Source: an uncultured Eubacteriales bacterium (GTDB taxonomy: Bacteria > Bacillota > Clostridia > Oscillospirales > Acutalibacteraceae). From it: a stretch of DNA of 57,328 nucleotides. Positions 40,899 to 49,583 of this stretch are shown piece after piece (within the stretch, counting starts at the first letter, position 1; every line of letters begins with the position of its first letter). The notes beneath the pieces are model-generated. The model was not told where the DNA came from. It did not search any database and saw only the letters and a program-made list of their open reading frames with translations. The stretch is taken from the NCBI GenBank assembly GCA_934486915.1, contig CAKSRC010000005.1:1-57328 (forward strand), in the 5' to 3' direction. Both the position numbers and the translations under genes were made by a program.

Positions 40899-42254
40899 AT
40901 GGAGATGTTTTTTATTATTAATTCGCCATTATATAAAGCTTTAAAGATACATAAACGTAAAAATAGATCATCATTTCATGTGCCGGGTCATAAAAATAGT
41001 AGAAGAGCGGGACTTAACAATTTATTTAAATTGGATTATACAGAAACTCCGGATACGGATAGCCTTTTTGAGGCCGATGGAGCTATTTTAAAATCAGAGA
41101 AGAATGCCGCAAAATTATTTTCGGCAAAAAGAACATTAATTAGTGCGGGCGGGTGCACTTTGTGCATTCAAACCATGCTCAAGCTCTGCACTGATAAAAA
41201 TAAGAAAATTATAATAAGCAGGCTTATACATAAAAGTGCAATCAATACATTAGCGCTTTTGGATATTACACCTATTTGGGTGTATCCAAGAAAGGATGCA
41301 GGCGAAAGTTACCCTGGGAGGGTATATTCCGAGGATATTGAAAAAGCAATTGTTGAAAATCCCGATGCATCTGCGGTTTACATTACAAGTCCTGACTATT
41401 ACGGGGTAATATCCGATATAAAATCCATTTCTAGGGTATGTAAACTACATAATATACCCCTTTTGGTTGACAGTGCACACGGTTCGCACTTGCCATTTAT
41501 CGATAAAAATCTTGACCCTATATCTTTAGGTGCCGATATGGTGGCCTTTTCTGCGCATAAGACATTGCCGGTATTGACAGGTGGGGCTTATCTTAATATT
41601 TGCAATGAAAAGTATATAGATGAGGCGAAATCAGCGATGGCTGTTTTTGGTTCAACAAGTCCGTCTTATCCTATAATGGCTTCATTGGATTTATCAAACA
41701 AGTGGTGCTCAAGACACGCCAAGACTAAATTTGCAAAACTTAAACTCGAAGTTGATAAAATAAAAGGTATAGCCTTAGGGCAAGGCATTACTTTTCCAAA
41801 CGGCGTTACTGACCCTATAAGGATTTGCCTAAATGTAAGAAGTCTTGGACTTAACGGCAAGGATACGGGAGATTTCTTTAGGAAAGAAAAAATAGAGCCC
41901 GAATATTGCGATAGCGACAACATTGTGTTAGTACCCACACCGTTTAACACAAGAAGGGATTTTAAAAGACTTCAAAAAGCTATATTAAAGCTTTGTCCAA
42001 GAGAAAATAATGAGATTTCGTGTAAAGACAATTTTGAAATTAAGGATCCTATAATTAAAATGAGCCCAAGGGATGCGATATTTTCAACTAAAGAAAGGAT
42101 AAATGTTGAAAAATCAAATGGACGGATTGCGGCGGAATGTGTAGCACCTTGTCCACCAGGTATACCCGTTGTTATGCCAGGGGAGGAAATAACAAATAGT
42201 GTAATATCATTTTTAAGAAACTATGGAATTTCATTTATTTACGTGGTAAAATAA
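40899..42254 (+). CDS. Orn/Lys/Arg decarboxylase-family PLP enzyme (YaaO-like)
   Basis: Fold-type I PLP enzyme of the small decarboxylase group (YaaO/CadA-like), 451 residues. NSPLYKALKIHKRK, then FHVPGHK, opens it and SAHKTLPVLTGG near 217-228 carries the PLP Lys. VDSAHGSHLPF near 197 is the Asp/His region. The C-terminal AECVAPCPPGIPVVMPGEEI block is diagnostic. The start is uncertain: ATG 40899 and ATG 40905 have no ribosome site, but GGAG at 40901-40904 suits an ATT at 40914 or 40917. The YaaO position, before darA and holB, is conserved. Confidence 0.85.
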   Translation: MEMFFIINSPLYKALKIHKRKNRSSFHVPGHKNSRRAGLNNLFKLDYTETPDTDSLFEADGAILKSEKNAAKLFSAKRTLISAGGCTLCIQTMLKLCTDKNKKIIISRLIHKSAINTLALLDITPIWVYPRKDAGESYPGRVYSEDIEKAIVENPDASAVYITSPDYYGVISDIKSISRVCKLHNIPLLVDSAHGSHLPFIDKNLDPISLGADMVAFSAHKTLPVLTGGAYLNICNEKYIDEAKSAMAVFGSTSPSYPIMASLDLSNKWCSRHAKTKFAKLKLEVDKIKGIALGQGITFPNGVTDPIRICLNVRSLGLNGKDTGDFFRKEKIEPEYCDSDNIVLVPTPFNTRRDFKRLQKAILKLCPRENNEISCKDNFEIKDPIIKMSPRDAIFSTKERINVEKSNGRIAAECVAPCPPGIPVVMPGEEITNSVISFLRNYGISFIYVVK

Positions 42255-42290
42255 AGTGATAATATCACTTACATAAAAGGAGAGATAGGT

Positions 42291-42614
42291 ATGAAACTCG
42301 TAATGGCTATAGTAGGTAATGATGACAGCTCAATGGTGTCCTCAGCGTTAACAAGGGAGGGCTTCCATGTAACTAAACTTTCAACTACAGGTGGGTTTTT
42401 AAAGGCAGGAAATACTACTTTTATTGTTGGAACAGAAAACAATAAGGTAAACAGAGTTATTGATATAATTAAGGCATACAGCAGCAAGAGAAGCCAGCTT
42501 GTGCCTAATACAACTTCTATGGATGTTGGAATGTACACTTCATTTCCGGTTGAGGTTACAGTTGGAGGAGCAACTGTTTTTGTATTAGACGTTGAGCAAT
42601 ATGAAAAGCTATAA
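42291..42614 (+). CDS. darA: cyclic-di-AMP receptor DarA (PstA)
   Basis: PII-like trimeric receptor for cyclic di-AMP, 107 residues. It starts MKLVMAIVGNDDSSMVSSAL and has TKLSTTGGFLKAGNTT at about 28-43, the nucleotide-contacting loops. FPVEVTVGGATVFVLDVEQ finishes it. Neighbours holB and ricT are the standard context (yaaQ position). The ribosome site AAAAGGAG precedes ATG 42291. Its downstream effector is not known for the family. Confidence 0.95.
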   Translation: MKLVMAIVGNDDSSMVSSALTREGFHVTKLSTTGGFLKAGNTTFIVGTENNKVNRVIDIIKAYSSKRSQLVPNTTSMDVGMYTSFPVEVTVGGATVFVLDVEQYEKL

Positions 42615-42619
42615 GCTAT

Positions 42620-43486
42620 ATGGTTAACAAGGACAATGTTTTAAGAGATAGGGCTAAAAGTTTTTTTAAATCTTGCTTTTTAGGAAAACCACTTTCCCAT
42701 GCTATAATTTTAGAATGTGGCGAGGAGGAGCTTTTAGATTTAGTAATTAAAGAAATATCAAAATACGCATTGTGCTCTAATAAAACAAATGAGGCATGCC
42801 GCTGCTGCTTGGATTGTCAAAAAGTCGAAAAAGGCATTCATCCTGATATAAAGGAATATAAACCTGAGTCTGTTTCTAAATCTTTGCCTGTCGAAACGAT
42901 AAGAGATATTCGAAAAGACGCATATATAAAGCCTAATGAAGCTTGTGCTAAAGTTTATGTATTAAAAAATTGCGATAATATGTCTAAATCGTCTTCTAAT
43001 GCTTTTCTTAAGGTTCTAGAGGAACCACCTTCAAATGTTATTTTTATTTTGACTTGTATATCGTGTTCATCACTTATAGATACGATAAAATCCCGGTGCC
43101 AATGTTATTCTTTGAGTTATGGAAATGATTTAAAGTATGAAAATCAACAAGCTTATGATATAATAGAAGCGCTCATCAAAAAAAATGAGGCGGATCTTTT
43201 AGTTTCACTTTCGGTTTTTTCAAAGAATAGAGACCTACTTTTTGAAACGACTAAAAGTCTTGAAACACTTTTTCATAGATCTTTGATGTATTCATTTGGA
43301 GCAAAATATGAATTTGATAAAAGCAGTGACTTTCTTTATAGGCTTTCAGAATCTTTTACAAAAAAGGCTCTTGTTTACTTGGTAGAAGAAAGCAGGTTAT
43401 ATCAAAAGAGATTAAAGCAAAATGCTAATATAAATTTGATTATAACTGATATGTGTGTTAGCTTGTATAGGTCATTTAGTTTATAA
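42620..43486 (+). CDS. holB: DNA polymerase III subunit delta prime
   Basis: Clamp-loader delta' subunit. In 288 residues CRCCLDCQKVEKGIHPDI near 54-71 is the zinc-module region, VYVLKNCDNMSKSSSNAFLK near 112-131 the conserved AAA-type segment, and LEEPPSNVIFILT follows. The Walker A is degenerate (GKPLSHAIIL), as usual for delta'. It begins six bases after darA with a weak ribosome site, consistent with coupling. A YaaR gene, found between darA and holB in Bacillus, is missing. Confidence 0.92.
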   Translation: MVNKDNVLRDRAKSFFKSCFLGKPLSHAIILECGEEELLDLVIKEISKYALCSNKTNEACRCCLDCQKVEKGIHPDIKEYKPESVSKSLPVETIRDIRKDAYIKPNEACAKVYVLKNCDNMSKSSSNAFLKVLEEPPSNVIFILTCISCSSLIDTIKSRCQCYSLSYGNDLKYENQQAYDIIEALIKKNEADLLVSLSVFSKNRDLLFETTKSLETLFHRSLMYSFGAKYEFDKSSDFLYRLSESFTKKALVYLVEESRLYQKRLKQNANINLIITDMCVSLYRSFSL

Positions 43487-43501
43487 ATAAAGGAGATAGC
43501 A

Positions 43502-44365
43502 ATGGCGAATATTGTTGGAGTTAGATTTAGAGAAGTTGGAAAAATATATTATTTCGACTCTGATTCACTACCTCTTAAATTAGGAGATAAAGTAATTGCA
43601 GAAACTATTCGCGGCGTTGAATGCGGCGAGGTTGCGGTTGAACCAAAACCTATAGATGGAAAGGATTTAGAGTCCGAACCTAAAAAAATTATTAGAAAGG
43701 CTACAAATGACGATCTTGCAAAACTTAAAGAGCTCCACAAAAAAGAGAAAGAAGCTCTTTTAATTTGTGAAAAAAAGGCAAAGCACCATAACTTAGATAT
43801 GAAAATTATTGATGTGGTATATACTTTTGATAAAAGTAAATTGCTTTTTTATTTTACAGCCGACGGGAGAGTAGATTTTAGAAATCTTGTAAAGGATTTG
43901 GCAGCTAATTTTAGGACAAGGATTGAGCTTAGGCAGGTTGGAATACGTGATGAAGCAAGAATACTTGGCGGCATTGGGATATGTGGAAGGCAATTTTGTT
44001 GCTCTACATTTCTTAGTGATTTCCAACCTGTATCGATAAAAATGGCTAAGGAACAAGGGCTTTCGTTAAGTCCTACTAAGATTTCAGGTTCCTGCGGGAG
44101 GCTTCTATGCTGCCTAAAGTATGAGCAAGAGGCATATACTGACATTCTAAAAAGGACACCTAAAGTTGGAGCTTTGGTTAATACACCTTCGGGAAAGGGT
44201 GTGGTCGTAGACCAAAATCTTTTGACGGAAACACTTGTTGTAAAACTTGATAAATCCCCTGATGCGGCACCCGCCAAATTCAAGGTAAAAGAAGTCAAAA
44301 CTATAAAAGATGCAAAAATAAAAATAGATAAAAAAGTAATTGAAGAGCTTAAAGACTTGGAATAA
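43502..44365 (+). CDS. ricT: PSP1-family protein RicT (YaaT)
   Basis: Member of the RicAFT (Y) complex that modulates RNase Y specificity and sporulation in Bacillus. In 287 residues GIGICGRQFCCSTFL near 158-172 and SGSCGRLLCCLKYE near 196-209 supply the Cys for Fe-S binding seen in the family. The first 70 residues are the PSP1 domain. No ricA or ricF (ylbF/ymcA) is adjacent. ATG 43502 follows AAAGGAGAT. Because rny is also in the window, the two could act together. Confidence 0.93.
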   Translation: MANIVGVRFREVGKIYYFDSDSLPLKLGDKVIAETIRGVECGEVAVEPKPIDGKDLESEPKKIIRKATNDDLAKLKELHKKEKEALLICEKKAKHHNLDMKIIDVVYTFDKSKLLFYFTADGRVDFRNLVKDLAANFRTRIELRQVGIRDEARILGGIGICGRQFCCSTFLSDFQPVSIKMAKEQGLSLSPTKISGSCGRLLCCLKYEQEAYTDILKRTPKVGALVNTPSGKGVVVDQNLLTETLVVKLDKSPDAAPAKFKVKEVKTIKDAKIKIDKKVIEELKDLE

Positions 44366-44369
44366 AATA

Positions 44370-44398
44370 TTGACAAGTTTTAAGTATTGTGTTACAAT
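44370..44398 (+). promoter_or_regulatory. promoter of the L21-Prp-L27 operon
   Basis: Perfect -35 TTGACA (44370-44375), 17-base spacer and -10 TACAAT (44393-44398). The start is near 44405. Confidence 0.8.
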
Positions 44399-44404
44399 TA
44401 TATA

Positions 44405-44476
44405 ACCGCATATTATGGGTTTAAGTCGAAATTTTTCGCACCTTATAGTAGCGAGTTTTATGAAAAGGTAGGTACC
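44405..44476 (+). promoter_or_regulatory. L21 leader (ribosomal protein autoregulatory element)
   Basis: The leader between the promoter and rplU contains the conserved-looking segments ACCTTATAGTAGCGAG (44440-44455) and a CCGC start, as in the Rfam L21 leader that lets ribosomal protein control its own operon. The exact boundary was not computed. Confidence 0.65.
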
Positions 44477-44483
44477 TAGATTA

Positions 44484-44792
44484 ATGTATGCAGTTATTGA
44501 AACAGGCGGCAAGCAATATAAAGTCGAAAATGGCGACGTTATATTTGTAGAAAAACTTGCAGCTAATGAAGAAGAAACCGTAGATTTTAAAGTTATTGCA
44601 GTCGGCGGTGAAAATGGTCTTAAAGTTGGAACACCATATGTAGATTCAGCTAAAGTTTCCGGTAAGGTTTTGAAAAACGGTAAGGGTAAGAAAATTACTG
44701 TCTTTACTTATAAACCTAAAAAGGGATGTAAGCGTAAAATGGGTCACAGGCAACCATATACAAAGATCCAAATTGAAAATATTCAAGCTTAA
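44484..44792 (+). CDS. rplU: 50S ribosomal protein L21
   Basis: 102-residue ribosomal protein. It starts MYAVIETGGKQYKVENGD and ends RKMGHRQPYTKIQIENIQA, with the family block KITVFTYKPKKGCKRKMGH. First gene of the rplU-prp-rpmA operon, preceded by the L21 leader. AAAAGGTAGG serves as the ribosome site. The order L21-Prp-L27 is universal in Firmicutes that need N-terminal trimming of L27. Confidence 0.97.
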   Translation: MYAVIETGGKQYKVENGDVIFVEKLAANEEETVDFKVIAVGGENGLKVGTPYVDSAKVSGKVLKNGKGKKITVFTYKPKKGCKRKMGHRQPYTKIQIENIQA

Positions 44793-44794
44793 TT

Positions 44795-45115
44795 ATGATC
44801 AAAATTAGTTTTTTGGTAACGAAAAACGGTTACTTAACAGGATATTTAATAAAAGGTCATTCCATGTTTGCAGAAAGCGGCAGTGATATTGTTTGTGCGG
44901 CAGTTTCCTCTGCGGCATACATGGTGTCGAATACGATTACTGATATCATTAAGGCTGATGCCTCTATATCTTTAGATGACGGAATGATGAGCGTTAATAT
45001 CAATTCTAATGACATATTTAGGTGTAAGGATATTTTAGAGGGCTTCAAGCTTCACTTAATTTCGCTTGAAGAGCAGTATCCTGAAAACATTAAAGTGAAT
45101 TATACGGAGGTGTAG
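44795..45115 (+). CDS. prp: ribosomal-processing cysteine protease Prp
   Basis: Cleaves the N-terminal extension of ribosomal protein L27. In 106 residues KGHSMFAESGSDIVCAAVSS at about 20-39 carries the catalytic His22 and Cys34. Start ATG 44795 is three bases after the rplU stop. The partner cleavage site is visible at the start of the next gene's product, MLKINLQLFAHKKG. Function established for the Staphylococcus homologue; here inferred from operon and motif. Confidence 0.95.
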   Translation: MIKISFLVTKNGYLTGYLIKGHSMFAESGSDIVCAAVSSAAYMVSNTITDIIKADASISLDDGMMSVNINSNDIFRCKDILEGFKLHLISLEEQYPENIKVNYTEV

Positions 45116-45119
45116 ATAA

Positions 45120-45404
45120 ATGCTTAAGATAAATCTTCAATTATTTGCTCATAAAAAAGGAATGGGTTCTACTAAAAACGGACGAGATTCTGAATCAAAA
45201 CGTTTGGGTGTTAAACGTGCAGACGGCCAATTTGTTTTAGCAGGAAATATTCTTGTTAAACAAAGAGGAACACACATCCATCCGGGCGAAAATGTAGGCC
45301 GTGGTTCAGATGATACACTATTCGCTCTTATAGACGGAAAAGTTAAATTTGAGCGTATGGGCAAAGATCGTAAACGTGTTTGCGTTTATAGCGTAGAGCA
45401 ATAA
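45120..45404 (+). CDS. rpmA: 50S ribosomal protein L27 with Prp-cleaved N-terminus
   Basis: 94-residue L27. The leading MLKINLQLF before AHKKGMGS is the extension removed by Prp, the same form as in Staphylococcus. GSTKNGRDSESKRLGVK and RGTHIHPGENVGRG follow. ATG 45120 follows GGAGGTG. Removal exposes the L27 N-terminus that reaches the peptidyl transferase centre. Confidence 0.97.
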   Translation: MLKINLQLFAHKKGMGSTKNGRDSESKRLGVKRADGQFVLAGNILVKQRGTHIHPGENVGRGSDDTLFALIDGKVKFERMGKDRKRVCVYSVEQ

Positions 45405-45419
45405 TAATTTAAGTCAATT

Positions 45420-45458
45420 AAAAAAACCTGTGGCATAGTTTGTAGCCTCAGGTTTTTT
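45420..45458 (+). terminator. rpmA terminator
   Basis: AAAAAACCTGTGGC pairs with GCCTCAGGTTTTTT around a loop of about ten bases (one T-T mismatch), ending in six T. Confidence 0.85.
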
Positions 45459-45519
45459 ATATAATATGGATTATATTGCACAAAATAAGGATAATGAAAA
45501 AAACTTAAAGAGGTTTATT

Positions 45520-46791
45520 ATGTTTGTAGATATTGTAAAAATAAAAATTAAAGCCGGTGATGGCGGCAATGGGGCAGTATCATTTCATAGAGAAAAATAT
45601 GTTGCTTCGGGCGGACCGGACGGTGGTGACGGCGGCAAAGGCGGAGATATAGTCTTTGTTGCGGATAATAACTTATCAACTTTGGCGGACTTTAGATACA
45701 AAAGAAAATATGTAGCAAAGGACGGCGAAAGGGGAAAGGCAGGCCGTTGTTATGGAAAAAGTGCAGAAAATCTTATTATAAAGGTTCCAAAAGGCACTAT
45801 AATTAAGGATGCGGAAACCGATAGAATTATAGCGGATATTTCATCAAATGAGCCTGTAGTTGTTGCCAAAGGCGGCAAAGGCGGCTGGGGTAATACTCAT
45901 TTTGCTACTTCTACCCGTCAAACTCCAAGATTTTCAAAACCCGGCAATCCGGGCGAGGAAATGGAAGTAAAGCTTGAACTTAAACTATTGGCAGATGTTG
46001 GACTTGTTGGATATCCTAACGTTGGAAAATCAACATTAGTTTCAGTTGTGAGCCAAGCAAAGCCCGTTATTGCAAATTATCATTTTACTACGATTACCCC
46101 TGTTTTGGGAGTCGTAAGAATGGAGGAAGGTTCGTCTTTTGTTATGGCGGATATCCCGGGACTTATCGAGGGTGCCGGCGAAGGAGTAGGTCTTGGTCAT
46201 CAATTCCTAAGGCATATTGAAAGGTGTAGAATGCTTATACACATCGTAGATGTTTCTGCAAGTGAAGGAAGGGACCCCAAGGAAGACTTTATAACAATAA
46301 ACAAGGAGCTTGAAAAGTTTAATCCTGAACTTTCTAAAAGACCTATGATTGTAGCAGGAAATAAGTGCGACCTTGCGACAGAGGAGCAAATTGAAGAATT
46401 TAAAAAGTTTGTAGAGGAAAAAGGATACGAATTTTTCCCAATTATGGCAGCTATAAGGTATGATGTGGACCCTCTTTTAAAGAGAACTCAAGAAATGTTA
46501 AGTAAACTTCCTCCTGTCATTCGCTATGAGGCCGAACCCGCTCCTATTGAGGAAATTAATAAGGGTAACGACAGGTCAGTCAAGATTACAAAACAAGATG
46601 GAGTTTATTTTGTGGAGGCTAAGTGGTTGTTTAAGCTATTGAGCAACATTGACCTTGATGAATATGATTCTTTGAATTATTTCCAAAATGTGATTTTAAG
46701 CTCAGGAGTTATGGACGAGCTTAGAAAAGCAGGAGCTAAAGAAGGAGATACTGTAAGTATCTACGATATGGAATTTGATTTTGTAGATTAG
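45520..46791 (+). CDS. obg: GTPase Obg (CgtA)
   Basis: Essential ribosome-assembly GTPase, 423 residues from ATG 45520, which follows AAAGAGG; an in-frame ATG at 45466 would add 18 residues but lacks a ribosome site. Gly-rich Obg domain (AGDGGNGAVSFHREKY and many GGxGG turns), then G1 GYPNVGKSTL near 163-172, G3 DIPGLIEGA, G4 NKCD near 281. The C-terminal OCT domain (VYFVEAKWLFKLL) is present. Together with Spo0A, Obg supports sporulation onset in Bacillus. Confidence 0.95.
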   Translation: MFVDIVKIKIKAGDGGNGAVSFHREKYVASGGPDGGDGGKGGDIVFVADNNLSTLADFRYKRKYVAKDGERGKAGRCYGKSAENLIIKVPKGTIIKDAETDRIIADISSNEPVVVAKGGKGGWGNTHFATSTRQTPRFSKPGNPGEEMEVKLELKLLADVGLVGYPNVGKSTLVSVVSQAKPVIANYHFTTITPVLGVVRMEEGSSFVMADIPGLIEGAGEGVGLGHQFLRHIERCRMLIHIVDVSASEGRDPKEDFITINKELEKFNPELSKRPMIVAGNKCDLATEEQIEEFKKFVEEKGYEFFPIMAAIRYDVDPLLKRTQEMLSKLPPVIRYEAEPAPIEEINKGNDRSVKITKQDGVYFVEAKWLFKLLSNIDLDEYDSLNYFQNVILSSGVMDELRKAGAKEGDTVSIYDMEFDFVD

Positions 46792-46802
46792 AGGGATAAG
46801 CT

Positions 46803-47207
46803 TTGAATATATCAAAAGACCATGAATACAATTTAAAAGAAATAAGTCCCCTTACTTTGGCTTTTTTGGGAGATGGAGTTTTTGATATTTTGGTAAGAGA
46901 GTACTTAGTTTCAAACAATAAGTCAAATGTTGGGGTTCTCAATAATCTTAAGGTTTCTTACGTATGTGCCAAGTCCCAAGCAAAAGCGATAGATTATATA
47001 CTCGAAGACCTTACAGAGGAAGAAATAGCAGTATTTAAAAGAGGAAGAAACGCTAAGGTTTCGAGTGTACCTAAAAGCTCGAGCGTGGCCGAATATCATA
47101 AGGCAACGGGCCTTGAAGCACTTTTCGGTTATGTATATTTAAAAGGAGATTGTAAAAGACTAAACCAAATATTTAATCTTTGTATAAAATGCTACTTAGA
47201 AAGTTGA
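46803..47207 (+). CDS. mrnC: mini-ribonuclease III
   Basis: Catalytic domain only RNase III homologue of 134 residues, maturing 23S rRNA in Bacillus. LTLAFLGDGVFDILVREYLV near 17-36 carries the catalytic Asp. AKAIDYILEDLTEEEIAVFKRGRN lies near 60-83, and ATGLEALFGYVYLKGD near 101-116 is the signature second half. It lacks the dsRNA-binding domain by definition. Start is TTG 46803 with AGAGGGAT. Next to obg as a small housekeeping pair. Confidence 0.93.
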   Translation: MNISKDHEYNLKEISPLTLAFLGDGVFDILVREYLVSNNKSNVGVLNNLKVSYVCAKSQAKAIDYILEDLTEEEIAVFKRGRNAKVSSVPKSSSVAEYHKATGLEALFGYVYLKGDCKRLNQIFNLCIKCYLES

Positions 47208-47224
47208 ATATGGGGGTAATTGAA

Positions 47225-48094
47225 TTGGCATACAAAACAAAAAATATTAATAAATTAATAGTGGACATTATCTTTTTTTTAATAGGAAGTTTTATATTTG
47301 CCGTTTCTATAAATGTATTTTTATCACCTAATAATATAGTTCCTTCAGGTTTAACGGGTGTTTCAACTATGATAAACTACTTGTTTGGTTTACCTATTGG
47401 AATTATGACCATAATTCTTAACATTCCTCTTTTTATATGGGGGATAGTAGAGACAGGATATGCTTCAATTGCTAAAACTATGGTTGCGACTGTAATGTCT
47501 TCCGCTGCTGTCGATATTACTAAACCCTTTTTGCCGCAATATAAGGGAGATCTTTTACTTGCGTGTTTGTTTGGCGGAGCCTTGTGCGGTATAGGCTTAG
47601 GGCTTGTTTTTGCAAGAGGAGGCACTACGGGCGGGACAGATCTAATAGCATCTCTTACATCGCGCTACATAAGATCTATGTCGATAGGAAATTTAATACT
47701 GATGATAAATCTTGTGATAGTCTTAACGTCGGCGCTTATTTATAAAAACCTTGAAAGCCCAATGTATGCCGTTATTTTTATATTTGTATCGACAAAAATA
47801 ATTGATAATGTTCTATATGGCATCAATAGAGGTGTGGGCAAAACAATGTTTATAATTTCAGATAAACATGAGGAAATTGCAAAAAAGATTATGAGTGACA
47901 TAGGCCGTGGAGTTACTGCTATAAAGTCAAGGGGAGTTTATAGTAATAAAGATGGAGAAATGCTTATGTGCGCTGTCGATAGGCACCAAGTATATAAAAC
48001 CTATGACATAATACATTCAATAGATCCTAATGCCTTTATTATTGTAGGTGCTATGGGCGAGATTGTAGGCAGAGGTTTTGAAAATAAAGATTGA
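47225..48094 (+). CDS. YitT-family membrane protein
   Basis: Membrane protein of the YitT/DUF161 family, 289 residues from TTG 47225, whose GGGGGT lies eight bases upstream. The in-frame ATG at 47210 (about five extra residues) is possible, and the longest frame from 47180 overlaps mrnC. Five or six helices, with VSINVFLSPNNIVPSGLTGVS near 28 and RGGTTGGTDLIA near 140, and a C-terminal cytoplasmic DUF2179 domain (ITAIKSRGVYSNKDGEMLMC). Possible anion or small-molecule transporter; the substrate is unknown. Confidence 0.82.
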   Translation: MAYKTKNINKLIVDIIFFLIGSFIFAVSINVFLSPNNIVPSGLTGVSTMINYLFGLPIGIMTIILNIPLFIWGIVETGYASIAKTMVATVMSSAAVDITKPFLPQYKGDLLLACLFGGALCGIGLGLVFARGGTTGGTDLIASLTSRYIRSMSIGNLILMINLVIVLTSALIYKNLESPMYAVIFIFVSTKIIDNVLYGINRGVGKTMFIISDKHEEIAKKIMSDIGRGVTAIKSRGVYSNKDGEMLMCAVDRHQVYKTYDIIHSIDPNAFIIVGAMGEIVGRGFENKD

Positions 48095-48107
48095 TAAGGA
48101 GTATACC

Positions 48108-49382
48108 ATGAAATTAAAATTGATAAACCCCATATCAATGCTTATTAATTCGTTAATATATATAGTGGTTGGCATTTTATTTATATGTTTTTCAAATATA
48201 GGATTGGAAATACTGGTATTTATTTGTGAAGTTATAATTCTATTGGTGGGTGCTTTGATGACTGGGTCCGCTATATTTGCAAAGGGTAATGCAAGTTGGC
48301 CATCTTTAGTGGGAGGTATACTTTTACTGAGTGCCGGGGCACTTATGCTCTTTGAAAGGGAACTTTTAGGTTATTCTCTTGCGTTTTTTGCTGGGATTTG
48401 GGCATTTATCAATTTCTTTTGGAGGATGGTTCTTTGCATACAACTCCATAAAAATCATGATGATGGTTTTTGGAGATCCGCCTTTGACTGCTTAGTTTCA
48501 CTTACTTTTGCAATACTATTTTTATTTAATCCTGTGGGAAATGTAGGTATCCTTGCAATACTAATTGGGGTATACTTAATAATTCACGGCGCCGCAACAT
48601 TTGCTGATTTTATAAGAGAAATTTTAAAATGGGATATAGACGGCAAACATATTAAACGTCACATACATTGGTCTGCACCTGTATTATTTACTGCATTTAT
48701 ACCAAAGAGAATTGTTGAAAAAATAAACAAGGCATTGGAATCAAACGAGGCTATCCCAGAGGTGATAGAAACTCAAAAATTTGATGGGGAAGAGATTGAG
48801 ACAAAGCTGGAAGTATTTATACATATTTCCCCAAATGTTGCTATGGGATTTGGCCATTGCGATATATGCTTTGATGGAGTTGTATATTCCTATGGTACGT
48901 ATGATGAAAGCACATATAAATTAAATGGGGTTGTTTGTGACGGCGTATTAGCTAAAATGCCTGCCCAAAGGTATATAGATCATTGTATAAGGGTTAGCAA
49001 AGAACATATAGTAGCCTTTTCTATTTACTTATCTAAAGAACAAGAGGAAAGTTTGAGGGCAACCTTAAACGAGATGAATCAAAATTTGATAAGATGGGAA
49101 TGTCCTGCAGAGGAAACGAAATCAGACAATTGCAGTGACTATGCGAGTGGATTTTATTATGCTACGGGTGCCGAATTTTATAAATTTAAAAAAGGTAGAT
49201 TTAAAACATATTTTGTAGTTAGCACGAATTGTGTTATGCTTGCCGATACGATTATAAAAGCCGCCGGCATAAACGGAATAAAAATGAACGGCATAGTAAC
49301 TCCCGGCTCATATCTTGCATTTTTAAATGAACAGTTTTCGAGGAAAAACACCATAGTTGTAAAGAGAAGAATATTGGTTTGA
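48108..49382 (+). CDS. DUF308/HdeD-like membrane domain fused to a permuted papain-like domain
   Basis: 424-residue fusion. The N-terminal third (about 7-190) is a helix-rich HdeD/DUF308-like region with at least six membrane segments. The C-terminal part (about 235-420) looks like the YiiX/DUF4105/LRAT type of permuted NlpC/P60 or papain fold. His comes first (NVAMGFGHCDICFDG) and Cys later (VVSTNCVMLADTII), with FSIYLSKEQEESLRATLNEM between. The ATG at 48108 is fixed by AAGGAG six bases upstream; ATG 48078 overlaps yitT. The topology places the catalytic domain on the inner face or outside, which is not decidable by eye. Confidence 0.65.
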   Translation: MKLKLINPISMLINSLIYIVVGILFICFSNIGLEILVFICEVIILLVGALMTGSAIFAKGNASWPSLVGGILLLSAGALMLFERELLGYSLAFFAGIWAFINFFWRMVLCIQLHKNHDDGFWRSAFDCLVSLTFAILFLFNPVGNVGILAILIGVYLIIHGAATFADFIREILKWDIDGKHIKRHIHWSAPVLFTAFIPKRIVEKINKALESNEAIPEVIETQKFDGEEIETKLEVFIHISPNVAMGFGHCDICFDGVVYSYGTYDESTYKLNGVVCDGVLAKMPAQRYIDHCIRVSKEHIVAFSIYLSKEQEESLRATLNEMNQNLIRWECPAEETKSDNCSDYASGFYYATGAEFYKFKKGRFKTYFVVSTNCVMLADTIIKAAGINGIKMNGIVTPGSYLAFLNEQFSRKNTIVVKRRILV

Positions 49383-49421
49383 GCTTAAATTAGTACTTTT
49401 TGTTGTATTAATTTTATTGGC

Positions 49422-49460
49422 AAAACGCACATCTAAATTTTATTTAGGTGTGCGTTTTTA
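49422..49460 (+). terminator. terminator after the DUF308/papain-like fusion
   Basis: AAAACGCACATCTAAA pairs with TTTAGGTGTGCGTTTT around a short loop, followed by more T. Confidence 0.85.
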
Positions 49461-49583
49461 TATGTAAATATAAAAATAATTTTTTTACAGCATTTCCAAC
49501 AAATTTTTTGTACAAGTTAATTTACATAATATTATAGGCAATATTGAGGAAGATTAATTTTATAAAGAAGTTGAGGTGATGTT

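Noticed and set aside
43793..44512. Several antisense ORFs inside ricT and the L21 leader
   Set aside because: They are shadows of strong coding sequence on the plus strand, without starts or conserved motifs.
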